Below are positions 45,141 through 54,178 of a DNA stretch of 64,000 bases, piece by piece; position 1 is the stretch's first letter, and every line of letters begins with the position of its first letter. This stretch comes from Streptomyces spiralis (lineage in GTDB: Bacteria > Actinomycetota > Actinomycetes > Streptomycetales > Streptomycetaceae). A program made the translations under genes and the position numbers. The DNA lies in assembly GCF_014654675.1 (NCBI RefSeq), contig NZ_BNBC01000001.1:317976-381975 (forward strand), given 5' to 3'. A model generated the notes under the pieces. That model was not told where the DNA came from. It was given only the letters and a program-made list of their open reading frames with translations, and made no database searches.

Positions 45141-47732
45141 TCAGCCCGTGAACCGGTACGTCGCCGACGCCTGTTCGTACAGTCTGCTCACCTCGTCCCG
45201 CTGGGACTCCGGGCCCCGCACCTGCAGCACGTGGTAGCGGCCGCCGAGGAGGATGGCGACGTTGCGCACGAACAACTGCCGCCCGCCCGCGTCGTTCCAG
45301 GTGAACTGCCCCTCGGCCATGGTCCTTCCGCCCACCTGGATGGTCCGCATGCCGGAGGAGGTCGCCCAGCTGGAGTCGCGGTAACCCGCAAGCTCGCTCT
45401 CCTTCTCCCGCTGATACACCATCGGGTCGCTGCCGAACTCGGCGGCGCTGTCCCGTCCCGGCACCACGATCAGCTCGAAGTCGCCGTGCGAGTAGACCAC
45501 CTGGCCCCGGTCGTTCTTCGGCGTACGGCTCCAGTCCTTGGGTACGGCGATCCGGAACCCGGCGGAGTCCTTGCGCAGGGTGAAGCCGTCGGCGACGTCC
45601 GTGCCGGTGGTCTGCGTCTCGGTCGACCCCGACGAACCGGTGGAACCGGATGTGTCGGAGGAGCCGGGCGAGCCGGAGGGGTCGGCGGAACCGGTCGACC
45701 GGCCGGTGCTGTTGTCCGCTCCTGCTCCGGACGGCGCCGGGCTCGCCTGGCCGGCCGCTCCCGTGCGGTCGCCGCTCGTCGCGCCGTTGTGCCCGGCCTT
45801 CGGCATGAACAGCATCGCGTACGCGACCGCCGCGGCCAGCAGGAGCAGGATCAGCAGAAGCAGGGTGCGCCCGAGGCGCCGCGGCGAACCGGCCTGCTCT
45901 CGGGCCCGCTTGTGCCGCCCGTGATGGGCGGGCAGCCCGGCACGCCCCCTGCGTACCAGCTCGCCACGGCGGCGGACGACCGGCAGCCGGTTGGTGTCGG
46001 CGGGTGGCGCGGCCACGACGTGGGCGCCGGCCTCCGGTTCCGGCGCCGACCGCACGAGCGAGCGCAGCCATCCGCCGAGCTCCTCGAAGTCCAGTCGCTC
46101 GGTGGGGTCCTGACGCAGCAGCGACTCCACGACCGGGCGGAGCGGTCCGCACTCCTCGGCGAAGGCGGGCGGCTCGGCGCACACCATCTGCACCAGCTCG
46201 GCGGTCGACTCCTCCGGATAGGGCGCGTGCCCCTGTACGGCGCGGAAGAGCAGCGCGCCCAGCGCCCACAGGTCGGTGGCGGGGCCGATGGGGGCGGCCA
46301 GCTGCCAGTTCTCGTGCACGGGCCCGGCCTGCTCCGGCGCCCAGCGCTCGGTCACCGGACCCACCACGGTCATCCTGGCCTGCCGCGCCCGCTCGGCGGC
46401 CAGCGCGGTGGCCGGTCCGCGTCGTACGGGCGCACCGGCGGCGAGGTCGTCCCAGCGGGCCGGGGGCGCACCCGCTCCGGACTGCTCGGGCAGGGCTCCG
46501 GCACCGAGGGCGGGCACGTCCCGCCCGGGGGCCGGAGCCGTCCCGCCGGTTCCGGATCCTGCGGGTGAGGGAAGTGGTGGCGTGCCGTTGTTCCAGGAGG
46601 GCGCGCGGACGCCGTACGGGTCGACGATCTGTCCCGGCGGGCCGATGCGGCCCTCGGCGGGCGGCCGGGCGCCGGGCAGGGCGGCGCGCGCACTCTGCTG
46701 CGCCTCGTGCACGCGGGCCGCCGCGCGCGCACCCGCGCGATACGCGGCGATCGCTCCGGCGCGCGCCGCCCGCACGTCGTCGCCGCTCTGCGGCGCGCGC
46801 CGGGCGAGCGCTCCCGGTGCTCCCGTGGCGTTCGCCGGGTCGGCTCCGGGCAGCGGCAACGCACCGGCGGCCCGCGCCTCGATCGCGGCCCGCCGCGCGG
46901 CCTCGGGATCCACGACGGGCGAACCGGAACCGCCGCCGTAGGCAGCCCCGCCACCGTGGCCCGCCGAGCCCGGGGGTCCGCCGTCTCCGCCCCGCCCCGC
47001 GCCCGCGCCACCGCCTTGGTCGTCCTGGTGGACCTGGTGGGCCTGGTCGTCTTGATCGTCCTGGAGCGGCACCGGGTCGTATCCGCACAGGGCCTCTTCG
47101 GCCGCGCCGACCGCGAGACCGGTCAGCATGACCCGGCCGTCGTCGCAGACGAGGACCGTGCGGGCGGTGATGTTGCGGTGCACCCAGCCGTGGCCGTGCA
47201 GCACCCGCAGCGCCATGAGGATGTCCGAGGCGACCTCGGCCGCCCGGTACGGCGTCAGCGGCTTCTCGGCCAGCAGCGCCGCCAGCGGCCGCGCGGCGAC
47301 CAGCTCACTGGCGATCCAGAGCGAACCGCCCTCCACGAACACGTCGAAGACCTGGTCGAGCCGTGGGTGGTCGGGGATGCGCGCCGCGGCCTGAGCGGCC
47401 TCGACCGCCCGCCGTACGGCGGGATCGGTGGGCCGCCGCGTGGCCGTACGGGCCGCTCGCGTCGACCCCGCCGTACGGCCCGCTCCTCCCGCCCGTCCCC
47501 CGCGCGCCGCGGGGCCGCGCAGGGCGCCGTCCCGCGCCGTGAAGCCCTCGGGCAGCCCGTCCGCGTCGAGCACCTCCGCCTCGACGACCTCCGGCAACGG
47601 CACCTGCCGGAGCAGGACCTCCTGACCGCTGTAGGTGTCGAAGGCCCGGGTCTCGGTGAGTTCGTACTCGTCGGACGGAGGCAGCGGCAGGCGGTAGCGG
47701 TCGGCGAGAACCCGGCCCGCATAGTCGTCCAC
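45141..47732 (-). CDS. Receptor-type pseudokinase (all catalytic motifs lost)
   Basis: From GTG 47732 (GGGAGG five bases upstream) the product is 863 residues. It keeps the shape of its neighbours (kinase-like domain, long Ala/Gly/Pro-rich insert, membrane helix LLLILLLLAAAVAYAMLFM and an extracellular domain starting GFRIAVPKDWSRTPK). The catalytic residues are gone. The glycine-loop is absent, the ATP-binding Lys is Arg42 (VLLRQVPLP), HRD is HRN (186-188) and DFG is GLA (206-208). The region equivalent to the activation loop is interrupted by about 300 residues of low complexity. It cannot phosphorylate by the normal mechanism, so an allosteric or scaffold role for the four flanking active kinases is likely. 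Confidence 0.88.
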   Translation of the reverse strand: MDDYAGRVLADRYRLPLPPSDEYELTETRAFDTYSGQEVLLRQVPLPEVVEAEVLDADGLPEGFTARDGALRGPAARGGRAGGAGRTAGSTRAARTATRRPTDPAVRRAVEAAQAAARIPDHPRLDQVFDVFVEGGSLWIASELVAARPLAALLAEKPLTPYRAAEVASDILMALRVLHGHGWVHRNITARTVLVCDDGRVMLTGLAVGAAEEALCGYDPVPLQDDQDDQAHQVHQDDQGGGAGAGRGGDGGPPGSAGHGGGAAYGGGSGSPVVDPEAARRAAIEARAAGALPLPGADPANATGAPGALARRAPQSGDDVRAARAGAIAAYRAGARAAARVHEAQQSARAALPGARPPAEGRIGPPGQIVDPYGVRAPSWNNGTPPLPSPAGSGTGGTAPAPGRDVPALGAGALPEQSGAGAPPARWDDLAAGAPVRRGPATALAAERARQARMTVVGPVTERWAPEQAGPVHENWQLAAPIGPATDLWALGALLFRAVQGHAPYPEESTAELVQMVCAEPPAFAEECGPLRPVVESLLRQDPTERLDFEELGGWLRSLVRSAPEPEAGAHVVAAPPADTNRLPVVRRRGELVRRGRAGLPAHHGRHKRAREQAGSPRRLGRTLLLLILLLLAAAVAYAMLFMPKAGHNGATSGDRTGAAGQASPAPSGAGADNSTGRSTGSADPSGSPGSSDTSGSTGSSGSTETQTTGTDVADGFTLRKDSAGFRIAVPKDWSRTPKNDRGQVVYSHGDFELIVVPGRDSAAEFGSDPMVYQREKESELAGYRDSSWATSSGMRTIQVGGRTMAEGQFTWNDAGGRQLFVRNVAILLGGRYHVLQVRGPESQRDEVSRLYEQASATYRFTG

Positions 47733-47856
47733 GTTGCCTCCCCCGGCCGCACGGTCGGTCAAATCCGTTCGCCACGCGTCCCGTTCCCGATGCTTACGGT
47801 CCGCAACCACTCACGATACGTGCCGGAGACAACCCGCAAAGTACGGATGCCTTATC

Positions 47857-50031
47857 TCACTTGGGTTCGAAAGTCTTCGTCAGCGTCCGCCAGGTGTCCT
47901 TGCGCAGGTCGGTGCCCCAGTTGACTGCCTTCGCCGTGTACATCAGGGCGTACCCGTGATCGTCGTCGACCACGAACCCGCGGTCGATCACCCGGTACCT
48001 GCTTCCGCCGTCGGCGTAGGTGAACTCCCAGTCGGCCGCGTTCCAGCCGCGGTAGCCCACCTTCTCGATCCGGATGCGGTGGTACCCCGGCCGCACCATG
48101 TCGCCCTCCTGGCGCTGCCAGTCGGCCACGGGGTCGTCCTTGGGCTCCGAGGTCCAGGCGACCAGCAGCTTCTGCCCGTCCGGGCCGGTGAAACGGGCCC
48201 CGGCGGTGTCGGTGCGCGTGTACTTCCACCCCTTGGGCAGCCCGATGGTGAACTTCTGGCTGCCCTTGTACGTCGAGACCGGCGGCGCCGAGCCGTAGTT
48301 CGCGGAGCCCGAGCCGGAACCGGAGTTGTCGTCCGACGTGCCCGTGCCGGAGCTCGCGGCGGGCGAACCGTTCGCATCGCCCGAACCGGCCGTGCCCGTC
48401 GTGGAGTCGGCCTGCTCGCCGTTCGCCGTACCGCCGTCCGTGCCGCCGCCGGTGTCCTCCTTGGCGGAGGCCTTCGCGTCGGCACTGGCCGACGCATGGG
48501 AGCCGGTGCCTTTGCCGCCGCCCTTGGCTCCCTTGTCGTCGCCGCCTCCGAGCGTGAGGGCCAGCACGGTGCCGATCACGGCGAGCACCACGACCACCGC
48601 GACGATCACCAGCGTGCGCTTGGGCACCACATCGGTGAGCGGCGCCCGGGGCACCGGCCGCGGCGGCAGATCCATGTCCGGCGGCGGCACGACCGGCCAT
48701 CCGGAACTGCTACGCCCGGCCTGCGCACCGTTCCCCTTGCCGTTCCCGGTACCGGTACCGTTCCCGGTACCAGTCCCGGTCCCTGCCGCGGCTCTGCTTC
48801 CGGTGCCGGCGCTTGCGGTCCCGGTGCCCGAAGCCGAGGCCGCCCCGGCATCCGAGGCCGGCCCCGAAGCGGCGCCCGCCGACCGGTCCGCACCCGCGTC
48901 GGCCGTCGCCGGCTTGGTGCGGGCCGTGGCCGCCGAGGTCGCCGCTCCGGCCGCCGCGGCGGCCTTGCGCACGGAGCGCAGCGCGCCGCGCAGCCGGTCG
49001 GCCGCCTCCTCGCCCCGCTTGCCCGTGCTGCCGGAGCCGGAGCCGGACCCCTTGCCGGCGCCGGAGGCCGCCGAGCCGCCCTTGCCCGTGCGCCGGTCCG
49101 GCTGCGCGGGCAGCGGGACGACCTTCGTGGCGTCGGCGGGCGGTTCCGGCTCGGCCGCCTTCGGCTCGGGCGCGTTGATGACGGCGTTGAGCATCGCCCG
49201 GGCGCCCGCGTCGTCCAGGCGCTCGGCCGGGTCCTTGGTGAGCAGGCCGTAGATGACGTCCCTGAGCGGGCCGGCGTTCTTGGGTTCCTCCAGCGGCTCG
49301 GTCATCACCGCGGTCAGCGTGGCGATCGCCGAGCCCTTGTCGTACGGCGGAGCACCCTCGACCGAGGCGTACAGCAGGCCGCCGAGCGACCACAGGTCGG
49401 CCGCGGGGCCGGGCTTGTGGCCGCGGGCCCGCTCCGGCGAGATGTAGGAGGGGGCGCCGACCAGCATGCCGGTCGAGGTGATGGACGGGTCGCCCTCGAC
49501 CTGGGCGATGCCGAAGTCGGTGAGCACGACCCGGCCGTCCTCGGCGATGAGCACGTTGGACGGCTTCACGTCGCGGTGCAGGATGCCCTGCCGGTGCGCG
49601 GAGCGCAGCACGTCGAGGACCGCGAGACCGACCTCGGCGGCCCGCCGGGGCTCCAGCAGACCGTCCTCGCGGATGACCTCGGCGAGGGACTTGCCCTCGA
49701 CCAGCTCCATCACGATCCACGGCCGGTCGTCCTCGTCGACCACGTCGAAGACGGTCACCGCGCTGGTGTTGCGGATCCGTGCGATCGCCTTGGCCTCGCG
49801 CAGCGTGCGCGTGATCAGGCGCCGCTTCTCGTCCTCGTCGATGTTCGACGGGAACCTCAGTTCCTTGACCGCGACCGTACGGCCCAGGGTCTCGTCCTCG
49901 GCCCGCCACACCGTGCCCATGCCACCACGGCCGAGCACGTCCCCCAGCCGGTACCGCCCGGCGAGAAGACGCTCGCTGTTGTCCTGACGAGTGTCCTGAC
50001 GGGATGCCCCCGCCCGCTCCGCCTCCGACAT
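47857..50031 (-). CDS. Receptor-type Ser/Thr protein kinase, first of the cluster
   Basis: From ATG 50031 (GAGGGGA upstream; ATG 50043 also possible) the product is 724 residues. The kinase is complete: G-loop GRGGMG, VAVKELRFPSN, HRDVKPSNVLI, LTDFGIAQ, YISPERARG. A linker of about 200 residues is rich in Ala/Gly/Ser and Lys, then a membrane helix (VIVAVVVVLAVIGTVLALTL) and a Ser/Gly/Thr-rich stalk. The extracellular domain (KFTIGLPKGWKYTRTDTAG) again resembles those of its paralogues. It is 124 bp upstream of the pseudokinase gene. A signal crossing the membrane is expected to activate it, but the ligand is unknown. Confidence 0.92.
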   Translation of the reverse strand: MSEAERAGASRQDTRQDNSERLLAGRYRLGDVLGRGGMGTVWRAEDETLGRTVAVKELRFPSNIDEDEKRRLITRTLREAKAIARIRNTSAVTVFDVVDEDDRPWIVMELVEGKSLAEVIREDGLLEPRRAAEVGLAVLDVLRSAHRQGILHRDVKPSNVLIAEDGRVVLTDFGIAQVEGDPSITSTGMLVGAPSYISPERARGHKPGPAADLWSLGGLLYASVEGAPPYDKGSAIATLTAVMTEPLEEPKNAGPLRDVIYGLLTKDPAERLDDAGARAMLNAVINAPEPKAAEPEPPADATKVVPLPAQPDRRTGKGGSAASGAGKGSGSGSGSTGKRGEEAADRLRGALRSVRKAAAAAGAATSAATARTKPATADAGADRSAGAASGPASDAGAASASGTGTASAGTGSRAAAGTGTGTGNGTGTGNGKGNGAQAGRSSSGWPVVPPPDMDLPPRPVPRAPLTDVVPKRTLVIVAVVVVLAVIGTVLALTLGGGDDKGAKGGGKGTGSHASASADAKASAKEDTGGGTDGGTANGEQADSTTGTAGSGDANGSPAASSGTGTSDDNSGSGSGSANYGSAPPVSTYKGSQKFTIGLPKGWKYTRTDTAGARFTGPDGQKLLVAWTSEPKDDPVADWQRQEGDMVRPGYHRIRIEKVGYRGWNAADWEFTYADGGSRYRVIDRGFVVDDDHGYALMYTAKAVNWGTDLRKDTWRTLTKTFEPK

Positions 50032-50289
50032 GCGTCCCCTCATGCAACCCGCCCTGACAGAGCCTCCATTGTCTCTCACCCGACAAGTGCCCAACGCCCA
50101 GGGTGCCCCTGAAGACACCCGGGCAGGCTGCTGAACAGCGCTGCCGTGGCGACGGGATGACGGGCCGTGACAGAAGTGCAGCCACGCGTGCGGGCGCTCC
50201 GGGACACTTCCCCTCTTATGGGGCCGGCCTCACCACCCTCGGACCGTCCTCACGTCGGCCTCGGACCGGCCTCGGACCGACGGCGATCC

Positions 50290-51996
50290 CTACAGCGGCA
50301 CGATGTCCGGCGCCCCCAGCCGCGCCGCGTCGGCCGTCAGGTCGTCGGGCTGGCGCTGCGACTCCCGTTCGGCCTCCACCCGCTTCTCGTAGTGCTCGAC
50401 CTCGCGTTCGATCTGGTCCTTGTCCCAGCCCAGCACCGGTGCCATCAGTTCGGCGGCCTCCCGGGCGCTGCGGGTGCCCCGGTCGAAGGTCTCTATGGAT
50501 ATGCGGGTGCGCCGGGTGAGCACATCGTCCAGGTGCCGTGCCCCCTCGTGCGAGGCGGCGTAGACGATCTCTGCGCGCAGGTAGTCGTCGGCGGCGTGGA
50601 GGGGGGCGCCGAGCGCCTGGTCCTCGGCGATGAGGGCGAGGATCTCCTGCGCGGCCGAGCCGTAGCGGTGCAGCAGGTGTTCCACCCGCACCACATGGAT
50701 GCCGGTGGCGGCGGCGATGCGCGCCCGCGCGTTCCACAGCGCGCGGTAGCCCTCGGCTCCGTACAGCGGGATCTCCTCGGTGACGCAGTCGGCGACCCGC
50801 ATGTCCAGGCCGTGCACCGCCTCGTCGACGGCGTCCTTGGCCATCACCCGGTACGTGGTGTACTTGCCGCCCGCGACGACGACCAGGCCCGGCACCGGAT
50901 GGGCCACGGTGTGCTCGCGGGAGAGCTTGCTGGTGGCGTCGGACTCGCCGGCCAGCAGGGGCCGCAGTCCCGCGTACACGCCCTCCACGTCGTCCCGGGT
51001 GAGCGGCACGGCGAGCACCGAGTTCACATGCTCCAGCAGGTAGTCGATGTCGGCGCTGGAGGCGGCCGGGTGCGCCTTGTCCAGGTCCCAGTCGGTGTCG
51101 GTGGTGCCGATGATCCAGTGCCGGCCCCAGGGGATGACGAAGAGCACGGACTTCTCGGTCCGCAGGATCAGCCCGGTGGTGGAGTTGACGCGGTCCCTGG
51201 GCACGACGAGGTGGATGCCCTTGGACGCCCGGACGTGGAACTGGCCGCGCGAGCCCACCATGGCCTGGGTGTCGTCGGTCCACACCCCGGTGGCGTTGAC
51301 GACCTGCTTGGCGCGGACCTCGTACTCGCCGCCGCCCTCCACGTCCTGCACGCGCGCGCCGACCACGCGCTCGCCCTCGCGCAGGAACCCGGTGACCCGG
51401 GCGCGGTTGGCGGCCAGTGCGCCGTAGGACACGGCGGTGCGCACCAGGGTGGCCACGAAGCGGGCGTCGTCCACCTGGGCGTCGTAGTACTGCAACGCGC
51501 CGACCAGGGCGTCCTTCTTCAGGCAGGGGGCCACGCGCAGGGCGTGACGGCGGCTCAGGTGGCGGTGCACGGGCAGGCCCCGGCCGTGGCCGCGGGCCAT
51601 CGACATGCCGTCGTAGAGCGCGACGCCCGTCCCGGCGTACCAGCGCTCCCAGCCCTTGTGCTGGAGCGGGTACAGGAACGGCACGGGCCTGACCAGGTGC
51701 GGGGCGAGGCGTTCCAGCAGCAGGCCGCGCTCCTTGAGCGCCTCGCGGACGAGGGCGAAGTCGAGCATCTCCAGGTAGCGCAGTCCGCCGTGTATCAGCT
51801 TGCTGGAGCGGCTGGAGGTGCCGGAGGCCCAGTCGCGGGCCTCGACCAGGCCGGTGGACAGGCCGCGGGTGACGGCGTCCAGGGCCGTGCCCGCGCCGAC
51901 CACCCCACCGCCCACGACCAGGATGTCCAGCTCACGCTCGGCCATCTCGGCCAGTGACTCGGCGCGCTGCGCCGGCCCCAGTGTCGCTGTCCTCAC
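50290..51996 (-). CDS. glpD: FAD-dependent glycerol-3-phosphate dehydrogenase
   Basis: The 568-residue protein has the FAD motif DILVVGGGVVGAGTALDA, then SSRSSKLIHGGLRYLEMLDF and GGKYTTYRVMAKDAVDEA, all typical of GlpD. The C-terminal DAO_C domain (about 400-560) is present. It oxidises glycerol-3-phosphate to dihydroxyacetone phosphate, passing electrons to quinone, at the inner membrane surface. The start is GTG 51996, with GGAGGC upstream. No glycerol kinase or facilitator gene is adjacent. It diverges from the dehydrogenase-like gene at 52288. Confidence 0.93.
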   Translation of the reverse strand: MRTATLGPAQRAESLAEMAERELDILVVGGGVVGAGTALDAVTRGLSTGLVEARDWASGTSSRSSKLIHGGLRYLEMLDFALVREALKERGLLLERLAPHLVRPVPFLYPLQHKGWERWYAGTGVALYDGMSMARGHGRGLPVHRHLSRRHALRVAPCLKKDALVGALQYYDAQVDDARFVATLVRTAVSYGALAANRARVTGFLREGERVVGARVQDVEGGGEYEVRAKQVVNATGVWTDDTQAMVGSRGQFHVRASKGIHLVVPRDRVNSTTGLILRTEKSVLFVIPWGRHWIIGTTDTDWDLDKAHPAASSADIDYLLEHVNSVLAVPLTRDDVEGVYAGLRPLLAGESDATSKLSREHTVAHPVPGLVVVAGGKYTTYRVMAKDAVDEAVHGLDMRVADCVTEEIPLYGAEGYRALWNARARIAAATGIHVVRVEHLLHRYGSAAQEILALIAEDQALGAPLHAADDYLRAEIVYAASHEGARHLDDVLTRRTRISIETFDRGTRSAREAAELMAPVLGWDKDQIEREVEHYEKRVEAERESQRQPDDLTADAARLGAPDIVPL

Positions 51997-52287
51997 TGCG
52001 CCTCCCGCTGTCAGTCGCGCCGGCCGCACCCGTCGGGCGAAGCCCGTGTCCACATCCGTCCCGCGTCCCCGTCATCTCCCCCTGCCCAAATTCTGACCGG
52101 CTTGCCCGTCTTCAGCCACCAGTCACCCCCAGCCTGTGGACAACTCCCGGCGGTTCACCCCGAAACACGCTGGTCAATCCCGCAAAACGGTCATATTTAC
52201 TCCTAGTCTGACATTGCACTCGCTCGTCCTGTCCACAGGACTTGCGTGCCCGCCACGCCTCGGTTATTGGGAAGGACGGCCCACGCC

Positions 52288-53496
52288 ATGCCCGCAGATC
52301 TCGCCGTCATCGGACTCGGCCCTCTCGGCCTGCCCCTGGCCCAGGCAGCCGTGGCCGCCGGCATCCCCACCCTCGGATACCGCACCGGGGACGAATCCGG
52401 CCCTCTCAGCGCCGCAGAACTGCGCCGGATGCTCTCGGGGGGCTTCCGGCCGGCCACCGACCCGGCCGAGCTGGGCCGGGTCCGCACCGCGGTGATCTGC
52501 GCGCCGACCCCGGGCGGCGCCGACGGCGGAATCGACCTGAGCCAGGTGGAGACCGCCGCCCGCGCCCTCGCCGAACACCTGCGCCCGCACACCACCGTCA
52601 TCCTGGAATCGCCCGTGCCGCCGGGGACGACGGAAGGGTTCCTGTGCCCGCTCCTGGAGCAGGGGTCCGGGCTGCGCGCGGGACGCGACTTCCACCTCGC
52701 CCACTCCCCCAGCCGCGTCGACCCCGGCAACCGCGCCTTCACCCCGGCCAACACACCCAAGGTGATCGGCGGCCTGACCCCGGCCTGCACCGAGTCGGCC
52801 GCCGCGTTCTACGGCCGCCTCACCGACAAGGTGGTCCGCGCGCGCGGGCTGCGCGAGGCCGAGACGGTCCACCTCCTGGAGACCAACTACCGGCAGGTGA
52901 ACATCGCCCTTGTCAACGAGATGGCGGTGCTCTGCCACGAACTGGGCGTCGACCTGTGGGACGTCGTGCGCTGCGCGGAGACCAAGCCCTTCGGCTTCCA
53001 GGCATTCCGCCCCGGCCCCGGCGTCGGCGGCCACGGAGTCCCCCAGGACCTGACCGGTCCCTCGGGCCTCGGCCTGCGCATGGTGGAGCTCGCCCAGCAG
53101 GTCAACAGCCGCATGCCCCGCTACGTCATCCAGCGCGCCGCCACGCTCCTGAACGAGCACGGCAAGTCGGCGCGAGGCGCCCGCGTACTCCTTCTGGGTG
53201 TCACCTACAAGCCCGACCTCGCCGACCTCCAGGGCACTCCGGCCGAGGAGATCGCCGCCCGTCTGACGGGCCTCGGCGCCTCGGTCAGCTACCACGACCC
53301 CTACGTGCCCGCCTGGAGCGTCCTCGACCGTCCGGTACCGCGCGCGGACGCGCTCTACGAGGCGGTCGCGGAGGCGGACCTTACGATCCTGCTGCAGCAC
53401 CACCGGACGTACGACCTTCAGGGGCTGTCGGTGAAGGCGCAACTGCTGCTGGACACGCGGGGCGCGGCACCGCTGGGGGCGGCGCATCGGTTGTGA
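52288..53496 (+). CDS. UDP-sugar dehydrogenase-like protein lacking the catalytic Cys
   Basis: The 402-residue protein has the three-domain layout of UDP-glucose/UDP-ManNAc dehydrogenases: N-terminal Rossmann VIGLGPLGLPLAQAAVAAG, the substrate loop ESPVPPGTT, NYRQVNIALVNEMAVLCHE and the C-terminal LLLGVTYKPDLADLQGTPA. In active enzymes the nucleophile Cys lies in a GGHC-type motif; here it is GVGGHGVPQD, with Gly250 (codon GGA) in its place. The usual following residues (IPVDP) are also changed. Oxidation to the acid is therefore doubtful. GGAAGGA precedes ATG 52288. It diverges from glpD, and no sugar operon is nearby. Confidence 0.85.
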   Translation: MPADLAVIGLGPLGLPLAQAAVAAGIPTLGYRTGDESGPLSAAELRRMLSGGFRPATDPAELGRVRTAVICAPTPGGADGGIDLSQVETAARALAEHLRPHTTVILESPVPPGTTEGFLCPLLEQGSGLRAGRDFHLAHSPSRVDPGNRAFTPANTPKVIGGLTPACTESAAAFYGRLTDKVVRARGLREAETVHLLETNYRQVNIALVNEMAVLCHELGVDLWDVVRCAETKPFGFQAFRPGPGVGGHGVPQDLTGPSGLGLRMVELAQQVNSRMPRYVIQRAATLLNEHGKSARGARVLLLGVTYKPDLADLQGTPAEEIAARLTGLGASVSYHDPYVPAWSVLDRPVPRADALYEAVAEADLTILLQHHRTYDLQGLSVKAQLLLDTRGAAPLGAAHRL

Positions 53497-53600
53497 GAGG
53501 GGGCGCGTGGGTGCTCGGGGGGCTGGGGCTGGTGGCGAGGGGTTCCCGGCGTCGATAGCGTACGGGCGCGGAGCTCGTCGGCCCGGCGGCGGGCTTCGAC

Positions 53601-53645
53601 GTTACGGGTGTCCGCCCCTTGGCGTCTGATGGGCGGCCGCTCATC
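53601..53645. repeat. 45-bp direct repeat, copy A
   Basis: Begins GTTACGGGTGTCCGCCCCTTG and ends GGGCGGCCGCTCATC, matching copy B (53737-53781) at 39 of 45 positions. Each copy contains CCGCCC and GGGCGG arms that can form a hairpin. Confidence 0.8.
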
Positions 53646-53687
53646 CTTTCGGTGCTGTGCTGCCCGATGGCGGATCCGGTACCGTAC

Positions 53688-53729
53688 AAAAAGGTGGAGC
53701 CCACCGCAGAGGCCACTGCAGCGGGCTCC
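53688..53729 (-). terminator. Rho-independent terminator on the minus strand
   Basis: The stem GGAGCCC/GGGCTCC (53723-53729 with 53696-53702) encloses GCAG/CTGC (53706-53709 with 53716-53719). It is followed on the minus strand by ACC and TTTTT (53692-53688). The T-run gives clear polarity and is rare in this genome, so a minus-strand transcript must end here. Confidence 0.8.
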
Positions 53730-53736
53730 TGGTCGA

Positions 53737-53781
53737 GTTACGGGTGTCCGCCCCTTGTTGTTGGAGGGGCGGCCGCTTATC
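53737..53781. repeat. 45-bp direct repeat, copy B
   Basis: The second copy of the repeat at 53601. It lies between the terminator and the end of the possible small ORF, overlapping the ORF stop by a few bases. Confidence 0.8.
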
Positions 53782-53872
53782 GACCGTAAATCCGCAAGAT
53801 CCACCTCCTCCGGAACTGAACCAGCCGTAGCCGAATGCGGTTCCAGCGAGTGGGCTTGCGGTGACGGCCCAT
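53777..53872 (-). CDS. Possible 31-residue highly basic peptide
   Basis: ATG 53872 to TAA, with GGAAGGGGG about seven bases upstream. The peptide begins MGRHRKPTRWNRIRLRLVQ and ends RIYGR. It has 11 Arg and one Lys and no Asp or Glu. Codon use is atypical (ATT, CTA, TTG, GTT, TAA stop). It sits about 50 bp upstream of the minus-strand Rho-independent terminator, so the transcript is probably real. Whether it is translated, or is the 5' part of a small RNA, cannot be decided here. Confidence 0.35.
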   Translation of the reverse strand: MGRHRKPTRWNRIRLRLVQFRRRWILRIYGR

Positions 53873-54113
53873 GGGCGCGCCCCCTTCCACGATGCCGCCC
53901 AGCGGCCTGGTGGACGGTCCGTCGGAATTCGGGCCAGGCCCCGAGGGGCGGGGTCCGGCCCGTGTCCTTGGAAGGGGGCGCCCCGGACAACCGGGTCGTC
54001 GATCATGGACACTATCGCCCCACAACGCCCGTTCAGCCCGCATTCACCCCGAACGCAACCATGCGCCCCCTCACGCACAACGCGCCCCTGACCAGGGCCA
54101 CTTGGACATGCGA

Positions 54114-54149
54114 AAGGGCCGGTCGCCCCACCCGGGGCGACCGGCCCTT
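54114..54149. terminator. Terminator of guaB3
   Basis: A 16-bp perfect stem (54114-54129 with 54134-54149; arms AAGGGCCGGTCGCCCC and complement) and 4-nt loop lie 30 bp beyond the guaB3 stop. Confidence 0.85.
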
Positions 54150-54178
54150 ACCTTCTCGGTCTCGCTCGATCTCGGCGC

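Larger units (their letters stand above)
53497..54178. other. 682-bp region without a clear protein gene
   Basis: Open frames here have mixed codon composition. It contains a 45-bp direct repeat, a Rho-independent terminator on the minus strand, a candidate 31-residue ORF and the guaB3 terminator, all listed separately. I see no other recognisable element. Confidence 0.6.

Noticed and set aside
53381..53990. Overlapping minus-strand ORFs spanning both 45-bp repeats (with KGRTPVT-like translations).
   Set aside because: They cross a Rho-independent terminator and overlap the opposite-strand end of the UDP-sugar dehydrogenase-like gene, so they are more likely by-products of the repeats.
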